Translations under genes and position numbers: made by a program
In this document: one piece after another, positions 6,276 to 11,048 of the stretch
Position numbering within the stretch: position 1 is the stretch's first letter
How the letters are laid out: the number at the start of each line of letters is the position of its first letter
NCBI GenBank assembly: GCA_016210245.1
Contig: JACQUR010000001.1
Location: 1 to 11,048 of the forward strand
Reading direction: 5' to 3'
Length of the DNA stretch: 11,048 nt
Origin: Chloroflexota bacterium
Lineage (GTDB): Bacteria; Chloroflexota; UBA6077; JACQUR01
The notes under the pieces: generated by a model
Seen by the model: only the letters and a program-made list of their open reading frames with translations
Told to the model about the DNA's origin: nothing
The model's database searches: none

Positions 6276-7142
6276 ATGACGCTGCTCGCGCTCGCGCTGG
6301 TGCTGCTCTCGGCGCTGGTCCACGCCAGTTGGAACTTGCTCTCCAAGCAGGCGCACGACAAGCTCGCCTTCTTCTGCGGCGCCACCATGGTGACCTGCGC
6401 CGTCTTCCTGCCCCTCGGCCTCTGGCTCGCGCTCACGCACCCGGTCCCGCTGCTCGGCTGGGGCATCCTGCTGCTCAGCTCGCTGTTCGAGGCGCTGTAC
6501 TTCTGGTCCCTGGCGCAAGCCTACCGCTTCGGCGACCTCTCGCTGGTGTACCCGCTCGCGCGCGGCTCCGGCCTGCTGCTCGTCCCCCTGCTGGGCGTGC
6601 TGCTGCTGGGCGAGCGGCTCTCGGAGCGGGCAACCCTCGGGGTGCTGCTCATCGCCGCCGGCATCGTCACCATCCAGTTGCCCATGCTCGGTTGGCAGGG
6701 CTTGCGGGCGCTCGGCGGGGCGATTCGGCAGCCCGGCACGCGCTACGCCCTGCTCACCGGGCTGATCATCGCCGCCTTCTCAACGGTGGACAAACTGGGG
6801 GTGGCCCTGGTGCCACCCGTGCTGTACGTCTACGTGCTGCACCTCGGCATTGCCATTGGCCTGACGTTCATCCTGCGCGGGCGCCGGGCGAAGGTGGTGG
6901 CCGAGTGGCAGCGCCATCCCGCCCGCGTCGTGGCCGTGGGCCTGCTCAGCCCGACCTCCTACGGGCTGGTGCTGCTCACCCTGACCTTCACCCCGGTCAG
7001 CTACGTCGTGCCCGCCCGCGAGGTCTCGGTGGTCATCGCCGCCCTGCTGGGCGTACTGGTGCTGCGCGAGCCCTACGGCCCCCAGCGGCTGCTCGGCTCA
7101 GCGCTCATCGGCAGCGGCCTGTTTCTGCTCGCAGGTGGGTGA
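6276..7142 (+). CDS. EamA/DMT-superfamily transporter
   Basis: This is a very hydrophobic protein of 288 residues with about ten predicted membrane helices, the usual size and layout of the drug/metabolite transporter superfamily. The two halves are related. The first has HASWNLLSK near residue 16 and GDLSLVYPLARGSG followed by GVLLLGERLS. The second has TPVSYVVPARE followed by GVLVLREPYG near the C-terminus. Such proteins usually export amino acids, nucleosides or related small molecules; the substrate cannot be read here. ATG 6276 has only a weak GGGA 9 nt upstream, but no better in-frame start exists and the protein begins at the expected helix. It is first in a plus-strand run, with the RHH/PIN module about 100 bp downstream. 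Confidence 0.88.
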   Translation: MTLLALALVLLSALVHASWNLLSKQAHDKLAFFCGATMVTCAVFLPLGLWLALTHPVPLLGWGILLLSSLFEALYFWSLAQAYRFGDLSLVYPLARGSGLLLVPLLGVLLLGERLSERATLGVLLIAAGIVTIQLPMLGWQGLRALGGAIRQPGTRYALLTGLIIAAFSTVDKLGVALVPPVLYVYVLHLGIAIGLTFILRGRRAKVVAEWQRHPARVVAVGLLSPTSYGLVLLTLTFTPVSYVVPAREVSVVIAALLGVLVLREPYGPQRLLGSALIGSGLFLLAGG

Positions 7143-7173
7143 GGCAGGTGAGCAAGAGATGGGCCTCGGGCGC

Positions 7174-7241
7174 GCACGCCCCCTCCTCTCCTGGCATGGA
7201 TACACCATGGTGTATACTTGCCAGGGGAGGAGGGGGCGTGC
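7174..7241. repeat. 68-bp near-perfect palindrome abutting the RHH start codon
   Basis: Arms 7174-7207 and 7208-7241 match at 31 of 34 positions with no loop. The central 16 bp, ATACACCATGGTGTAT (7200-7215), are perfectly palindromic. The right arm holds the -10 box and the AGGAGG ribosome-binding site and ends one base before ATG 7242. Confidence 0.95.
7191..7218 (+). promoter_or_regulatory. Probable promoter and operator of the RHH/PIN module
   Basis: CTGGCA (7191-7196, four of six) and TATACT (7213-7218, five of six) are 16 nt apart. Transcription would start near 7225, inside the right arm of the palindrome. The perfect 16-bp centre overlaps the spacer and -10 box, an expected place for an RHH antitoxin to repress its own operon. 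Confidence 0.6.
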
Positions 7242-7544
7242 ATGCATCGGACCAATATCTTTCTGGACTCCGAGCAGGTGCGCGCGCTCAAGCACCTGGC
7301 CGCCGAAGAGCGGCGTAGTGTGGCCGAGCTCGTGCGACGCGCGGTGGATGAGTATCTTGCCCGGCGCTTTCGCGACGGCACGGACTGGGGCGAGCGCTTC
7401 GACCAGCTTGTGGCTCGCATCCAGCAGCGCATCCCGGTGGAGGTGACGCCGGAGGAGATCGAGGCGGACATCACAGCGGCACGCGAGGAGGTCCGCCAGG
7501 CTCACCGTGCGGCTGGCGCGGCTGCTGATGCGCGCGGTCGTTGA
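7242..7544 (+). CDS. Ribbon-helix-helix (CopG-like) antitoxin
   Basis: This protein of 100 residues has an N-terminal ribbon-helix-helix fold: strand RTNIFLD (3-9), helix SEQVRALKHLAAEE, then a second helix from RSVAELVRRAVDEYLARR to about 47. The charged C-terminus (about 50-100, with VTPEEIEADITAAREE) should bind the toxin. In such pairs the antitoxin neutralises the nuclease and represses the operon through its N-terminus. ATG 7242 is chosen for AGGAGG at 7228-7233, 8 nt upstream; a TTG at 7218 is inside the -10 box and is rejected. The toxin gene overlaps its 3' end by 17 bp. It belongs to the vapBC-like class by architecture. Confidence 0.85.
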   Translation: MHRTNIFLDSEQVRALKHLAAEERRSVAELVRRAVDEYLARRFRDGTDWGERFDQLVARIQQRIPVEVTPEEIEADITAAREEVRQAHRAAGAAADARGR

Positions 7545-7974
7545 CACCAATGTCTGGATCTCGGCCGTTCTGAATCCGGCCGGCCCGCCGGCTGCCGTGC
7601 GAGCGGCATTGCAGCAGCGACGATACGTGCTTGTGACGAGCGAGCCGCTGCTCGCGGAGGTGGCGATGGTTCTGACCCGCCCTCGCTTCGCGCGCCGGTA
7701 CGGAGTGACACCAGCCGATGTCAGTGACCTTGTGGGACTCCTGCGGGAGCGCGCGGACGTCGTGACGGTTACCGGTGCCGTGCCTCTGTGCCGCGACCCG
7801 AGCGATGACATGCTCATCGAAACCGCGCTCAACGGTCGTGCCGACACGCTCGTCACCCGAGACGACGACCTGAAGGGAGCGCCTGACGTGGCCGCGATTC
7901 TTGGCGAGCGCGGCGTTGCTGTCCTGACGGTGCGACGCTTTCTGGCCGCGCTTGAGGTCGAACAGACGAGCTGA
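7528..7974 (+). CDS. PIN-domain toxin (VapC-like ribonuclease)
   Basis: This protein of 148 residues is a complete PIN domain of the kind annotated as PIN-family toxin component. Acidic catalytic residues are in place: Asp6 in VVDTNVW, Glu44 in EPLLAEV, Asp90/Asp93/Asp94 in RDPSDD, and Asp112 in TRDDDL. Family members are Mg2+-dependent RNases that cut tRNA, rRNA or mRNA when free of antitoxin; the target is not known here. ATG 7528 places the canonical MRAVVDTN at the N-terminus. A GTG at 7507 with AGG at 7498-7500 is an alternative that would add seven residues. The start overlaps the antitoxin gene by 17 bp, typical of translational coupling. A strong hairpin follows 18 bp after the stop. 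Confidence 0.88.
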   Translation: MRAVVDTNVWISAVLNPAGPPAAVRAALQQRRYVLVTSEPLLAEVAMVLTRPRFARRYGVTPADVSDLVGLLRERADVVTVTGAVPLCRDPSDDMLIETALNGRADTLVTRDDDLKGAPDVAAILGERGVAVLTVRRFLAALEVEQTS

Positions 7975-7991
7975 GAGCGATCTGGCTCCCA

Positions 7992-8041
7992 GAGGCGTGC
8001 AGGCCGTTCCACGTCTGAGCATGGAACGGCCTGCACGCCTC
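7992..8041. terminator. Perfect 20-bp hairpin between convergent genes
   Basis: Arms GAGGCGTGCAGGCCGTTCCA (7992-8011) and its exact complement (8022-8041) are separated by a 10-nt loop. It lies between the PIN stop (7974) and the convergent molybdenum hydroxylase stop (8049). There is no T-run on either side, so it may be a bidirectional U-tract-free terminator or an RNA-stabilising hairpin. Confidence 0.65.
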
Positions 8042-8048
8042 GCGGCGA

Positions 8049-10352
8049 CTACCCCCTCTGGGCCGCCTGCATCGCCCGCCACACGTTCTGAGGGGTCAGC
8101 GGCATGGGCAGCGTGCGCACGCCCAGCGGGCGGAGGGCGTCGAGGACGCTGTTGTAGACTGCCGCCGGCAGGGCGATGTTCGCGCCCTCCGCGCCGCCTT
8201 TGGTCCCGAGGGGGTTGAGCGGGCTCGGGGTCACCGTCCGGTCGAGCACCAGCTCCGCTGGCATGGCGTCGGCGCGCGGGATAGCGTAGTCGAGGAACGA
8301 GGTGGTGAGCGGCTGGCCCGCCTCGTCGTAGACGATCTGCTCGTACAGCACCTGGCCCAGGCCGAAGGCGACGCCTCCGTCGCTCTGCCCATCCAGGATG
8401 AGCGGGTTGAGCACCACCCCGCAGTCGTCCACGCCCACGATCTTCTCCACCCGCACCTCGCCCGTCTCGCGGTCGACGCGCGTGGCCACGAGGAAGGCGC
8501 CGAAGGCGAACGGCTCGGTCTCGTGCATGAACCGCACGGTCGCGTCCAGGCCGGGCTCCATGCCCGGCGGTAGACCGCGTCCGGCGTAGGCGAGCTGGGC
8601 GATCTGCTTGACCGATATCGACCGCTCCGGCACGCCCCGCACCTGCACCCGCCCGGCCTCGATCGCCAGGTCTTCGGGCTGGCACTCGAACGCATGGGCG
8701 GCGATGCGGAGCATCTTCTCCTGCACCTGGCGGCTGGCCAGCGCCACCGCGGGCGCCGACAGGGGCGCGCCGTTGGTGCCCATGGTACCCGTGCCGGGGG
8801 GCGTGGCAGCCGTGTCGCCATGCACGACCCGGATGTCCTCCATGCGCATGCCCAGGTAGTCGGCCGCCACCTGTGCCCAGACGGTCTCGTGGCCCTGGCC
8901 GTGGGGCGACGAGCCGGTGAACACGGTGGCGTCGCCGCTCCGCTCGACCTGCACGGTGGCGCTCTGCCACTTCTGGGTCGCGGTCATGCCAACGCTGGTA
9001 CACAGCCCGAGGCCCACCAGTTCGCCGCGCGCGCGCGCCTGCTCCTGCTGGCGCCGCAGGCCCTCGTAGTCGGCCAGCTCCAGCATCCGGGCTAGCGTGT
9101 GCTGGTAGTCGCCGCTGTCGTACACCGTACCGGTGGGCGTGCAGTACGGGAACTCGTCGGGGCGGATCAGGTTGCGCCGCCGCACCTCGAGCGGATCGAG
9201 CTCTGTGGCCAGGGCCACCTCCTCTATGACGCGCTCGATCATGGCGATGCTCTCCGGTCGCCCGGTGCCGCGGTTCGGGCCCATCAGGTTGGTATTGGTC
9301 AGCACGCACAGCGTCTCGCGCTCGATAGCCGGGATGCGGTAGGGGCCGGTGGAGAACTGCGACGACCGGATTGCGGGCAGCAGCCCGGTTGCCGCCACGT
9401 ACGCGCCTGGCGTATGGACGAGCCGGACCCGCAGGGCTAGCACCCGCCCGTCCTCGTCGGCCGCGGCCTCCGCCAGGTGGAGGATGCCGCGACCGTGGTG
9501 GGTGGACACCAGGTCCTCGCTCCGGGTGGAGATCCACTTCACCGGCCGCCGCAGGTGCAGGGCGATGAACCCCAGCAGCGCCTCCTCCGACTTGGCCACC
9601 GACTTCCCCCCGAAGCCGCCGCCGACGTCCGGTGCGATGACGCGGATCCGGTTCTCCGGAATGCCCAGCACCTCCGACAACGCCGTGCGCACCCGGAACG
9701 GCGCCTGGGTAGCCGACCAGACCGTGAGCTCGCCGCGGCCCTGGTCGTAGTCGGCAATTACCCCTCGGGGTTCCATGGCCACGTGCGCCACGCGATTGGT
9801 CTGGATGCGCACCCGGACCACGTGCGCCGCGCGCGCGAACGCCGCGTCCACCGCTCCCGCCCGCTGCGAGTGCCGCATGCACACGTTGCCGGGCACGTCC
9901 TCGTGTACGAGGGGCGCGTCCGGGTCGAGTGCCGCCTCCAGGTCGACCACGGCCGGGAGCGGCTCGTACTCCACCTCGATCCTATCCAGAGCATCGCGGG
10001 CCACGGCCGGCGAGAGCGCGACCACCGCCGCCACCAGCTCGCCCACGAACCGCACTCGATCGTCGGCCAGCACGGGCTGGAACGGCACCAGTGGGTCATG
10101 CTCGAGGTTCACCACCGGGAAGTTGCCGAGCCCGCGCGTGTCCTCGCCAGTGAACACGGCCAGCACCCCTGGCACCTGCAGCGCCGGCCGAGCGTCGATA
10201 GCCCGGATCCTGGCGTGCGCGTGGAGACTGCGCAGGATGGCCACGTGCGCCAGCTCGAGGACCCGCAGGTCGTCGACGTACTTGCCGCGCCCGGTCAGAA
10301 ACCGATGGTCCTCCACGCGCTTGATCGGCTGGCCAATGTACTTGTACGGCAT
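8049..10352 (-). CDS. Molybdenum hydroxylase large subunit (XDH/CoxL superfamily), solitary
   Basis: This 767-residue protein has the usual length of the molybdopterin-binding subunit of xanthine dehydrogenase/CO dehydrogenase-type enzymes. The N-terminal a/b-hammerhead domain (about 18-132, from GRGKYVDDL) is followed by the molybdopterin-binding domains. Cofactor motifs are GGGFGGK (244-250) and GQGHET (485-490), and the catalytic Glu is probably E722 in GTKGGAEGA. The position of the CoxL active-site loop reads GPNRGTGRPE (358-367). There is no AYxCSFR, so it is not a true form I CO dehydrogenase, and it differs from the AYRGAGR of form II. The Arg equivalent is kept (R361). The substrate is unknown. 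ATG 10352 has GGAG 5 nt upstream. Normally FAD and 2Fe-2S subunits are encoded beside it; none is in this window, and both flanks exclude a polycistronic run. Confidence 0.9.
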   Translation of the reverse strand: MPYKYIGQPIKRVEDHRFLTGRGKYVDDLRVLELAHVAILRSLHAHARIRAIDARPALQVPGVLAVFTGEDTRGLGNFPVVNLEHDPLVPFQPVLADDRVRFVGELVAAVVALSPAVARDALDRIEVEYEPLPAVVDLEAALDPDAPLVHEDVPGNVCMRHSQRAGAVDAAFARAAHVVRVRIQTNRVAHVAMEPRGVIADYDQGRGELTVWSATQAPFRVRTALSEVLGIPENRIRVIAPDVGGGFGGKSVAKSEEALLGFIALHLRRPVKWISTRSEDLVSTHHGRGILHLAEAAADEDGRVLALRVRLVHTPGAYVAATGLLPAIRSSQFSTGPYRIPAIERETLCVLTNTNLMGPNRGTGRPESIAMIERVIEEVALATELDPLEVRRRNLIRPDEFPYCTPTGTVYDSGDYQHTLARMLELADYEGLRRQQEQARARGELVGLGLCTSVGMTATQKWQSATVQVERSGDATVFTGSSPHGQGHETVWAQVAADYLGMRMEDIRVVHGDTAATPPGTGTMGTNGAPLSAPAVALASRQVQEKMLRIAAHAFECQPEDLAIEAGRVQVRGVPERSISVKQIAQLAYAGRGLPPGMEPGLDATVRFMHETEPFAFGAFLVATRVDRETGEVRVEKIVGVDDCGVVLNPLILDGQSDGGVAFGLGQVLYEQIVYDEAGQPLTTSFLDYAIPRADAMPAELVLDRTVTPSPLNPLGTKGGAEGANIALPAAVYNSVLDALRPLGVRTLPMPLTPQNVWRAMQAAQRG

Positions 10353-10379
10353 GGCAACTCCAGGTGCAGGACAGGCTAC

Positions 10380-10456
10380 GCCGCACGAGTGCTGAGTGCT
10401 GAGTCGAGGTCCCTCACTCAGGACTCAGCACTCAGCACTCAGCACTGCTGTGCGGC
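10380..10456. repeat. Nested inverted repeat of ACTCAGC units upstream of the molybdenum hydroxylase
   Basis: A perfect 19-bp inverted repeat joins 10387-10405 (GAGTGCTGAGTGCTGAGTC) and 10422-10440, with a 16-nt spacer. The left arm has two GAGTGCT units and the right side three. Outside these, GCCGCAC (10380-10386) pairs with GTGCGGC (10450-10456). It is the same family as the repeat within the CPBP gene. Confidence 0.92.
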
Positions 10457-10558
10457 AACCTGTCCCAATTCACAGCACGAGCCGGAGCAGATGATACCGG
10501 AACGGCGCGTTGTCCGCGCTCGACCCCCTGGTTCGGATCTTCGTCTTGAAGGAAGCTG

Positions 10559-10699
10559 CCGCCCTGATGAAGGTTGCGGAAATAATCCGGTGTACCTGGT
10601 TGGGGCTGCCGCCCAGAATGGCGGTCCTGGGTCCGCCCGTCAGGGCGGCAGCCCCAACCAGCCAGGACCGGAAGAATTCGACAACCTCCATCAGGGCGG
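10559..10699. mobile_element. MITE-like 141-bp imperfect palindrome
   Basis: The inner arms are perfect over 19 bp: CTGGTTGGGGCTGCCGCCC (10596-10614) and its complement (10643-10661). Homology continues outward through ACCGG to an 18-bp outer stretch with one mismatch (10559-10576 against 10682-10699), with one indel between. The arms are therefore about 56 bp around a 28-nt centre, which itself has GGCGG/CCGCC. No transposase is encoded and no clear target duplication was seen. Confidence 0.75.
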
Positions 10700-10889
10700 G
10701 CCTCAGACCTCTTCACGGGGGAGGGGCGTCCCTATCCAGTGCTCCCCGCTATCCTGGACACATTTGCGGGCGTGGCGGCCAGCCCGCATACCGTCGCCTC
10801 CTGGTTCGCGACGCCTCAGCCTCTCCTGGAAAGGGAAACCTCGGCTCGATGGCTGCAGCAAGGGCGTGACTCGGAAGCAGGAAGGAGGC

Positions 10890-10912
10890 GGCGCGCCGCG
10901 CTGCGGCGCGCC
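10890..10912. repeat. GC-rich 10-bp hairpin
   Basis: GGCGCGCCGC (10890-10899) pairs perfectly with GCGGCGCGCC (10903-10912) across a GCT loop. No T-run follows. Its role is unknown; it lies about 50 bp upstream of a TATAAT box. Confidence 0.7.
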
Positions 10913-10960
10913 TCGAGCAGTAAGTCCCCGCCGTGAGTCCGCTGGCCTGGCCGCCGCAGG

Positions 10961-10966
10961 TATAAT
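10961..10966 (+). promoter_or_regulatory. Perfect TATAAT -10 box upstream of the last gene
   Basis: TATAAT stands out in a very GC-rich stretch and would start transcription near 10973, about 27 nt before the GTG at 11000. No good -35 box is visible at 16-18 nt spacing. Confidence 0.5.
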
Positions 10967-10999
10967 CAATCGAGAAGCAAGACCTGGGGAGATGGCCAG

Positions 11000-11048
11000 G
11001 TGACGATCCAGGACGTGCAGCGCGGAGCGGCTGGAGCGGGCCGGTGCC
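11000..11048 (+). CDS. Probable 5' end of a gene cut by the window edge
   Basis: GTG at 11000 lies 8 nt after GGGGAG (10986-10991) and downstream of the TATAAT box, and the frame stays open to the edge: (V/M)TIQDVQRGAAGAGRC. The ATG at 10992 reaches a stop after three codons. Only 16 codons are visible, so no function can be given. Confidence 0.4.
   Translation, partial: MTIQDVQRGAAGAGRC

Larger units (their letters stand above)
10353..10999. other. Gene-free, repeat-rich spacer of about 650 bp
   Basis: No gene is supported here. Short frames on both strands cross the inverted repeats listed separately and have no family motifs. It should contain the promoter of the molybdenum hydroxylase (minus strand), which was not found with confidence, and the promoter of the gene starting at 11000. 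A small extra inverted repeat is TGCGGGC (10765-10771) with GCCCGCA (10782-10788). Confidence 0.6.

Noticed and set aside
5925..6518. Upstream extension of the CPBP gene adding 198 residues
   Set aside because: It crosses the 31-bp palindrome and runs antisense into the EamA gene. AAGGAGG with ATG 5924 precedes a typical membrane anchor.
7471..9882. Long minus-strand frame of about 800 codons
   Set aside because: It is in the wrong frame over the molybdenum hydroxylase and runs antisense across the PIN gene. Its composition is low-complexity Arg/Gly/Ala, typical of shadow frames at high GC.
8049..10352. True carbon monoxide dehydrogenase large subunit (coxL)
   Set aside because: The diagnostic AYxCSFR loop with its Cys is absent, and no CoxM or CoxS genes are present.
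9477..11003. Long plus-strand frame of about 500 codons
   Set aside because: It is antisense to the well-supported molybdenum hydroxylase and then reads through the inverted repeats. No family motif.

Overview
This is a GC-rich bacterial chromosomal segment. Its gene mix, and two families of short dispersed repeats, suggest an uncultured Chloroflexota-like soil or thermal bacterium. The repeats are an ACTCAGC-type element at 4561-4594 and 10387-10440, and a GGCTCAGGATGAGC / GACAAGCTCACC-type element at 2937-3090. The taxonomic call is an inference from memory of such repeats and is not proven by any marker gene here. No rRNA, tRNA, CRISPR array or transposase gene was seen.

Layout from left to right. 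(1) A possible 3' end of a plus-strand gene (3-68) faces a secreted, Met/His-rich protein made of two related domains (81-950, minus). (2) After about 350 bp with no supported gene comes a minus-strand Xre/RES toxin-antitoxin module: antitoxin 1909-2265, toxin 1298-1834. The junction between the two genes has been rearranged by a perfect 36-bp direct repeat. (3) A 1196-residue membrane protein (2334-5924, minus) carries an intact CPBP/CAAX-protease domain in its first half and a degenerate relative in its second half, each preceded by a related extracytoplasmic domain. Two different dispersed repeats sit in frame inside this gene. (4) A gene-free divergent spacer contains a perfect 31-bp inverted repeat (6122-6186). 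(5) On the plus strand lie an EamA/DMT transporter (6276-7142) and then a ribbon-helix-helix antitoxin with a PIN-domain toxin (7242-7544, 7528-7974). The start of this second module is covered by a 68-bp near-perfect palindrome that also holds its promoter. (6) A perfect 20-bp hairpin (7992-8041) separates the PIN gene from a convergent, solitary molybdenum hydroxylase large subunit of the xanthine dehydrogenase/CoxL superfamily (8049-10352, minus). (7) The last 650 bp before the window edge are non-coding and rich in inverted repeats, including a 141-bp MITE-like palindromic element. They end in a TATAAT box and a probable gene start at 11000.

The genes do not form one pathway. The region reads as a mosaic: two unrelated type II toxin-antitoxin modules, each with a candidate self-operator, set among membrane or secreted proteins and an orphan redox enzyme subunit, with mobile repeat DNA in most spacers. 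The strongest points for follow-up are the remodelled RES/Xre junction, the palindrome that should hide the RHH antitoxin ribosome-binding site on read-through RNA, the internally duplicated CPBP protein, and the lone molybdenum hydroxylase with atypical active-site motifs.
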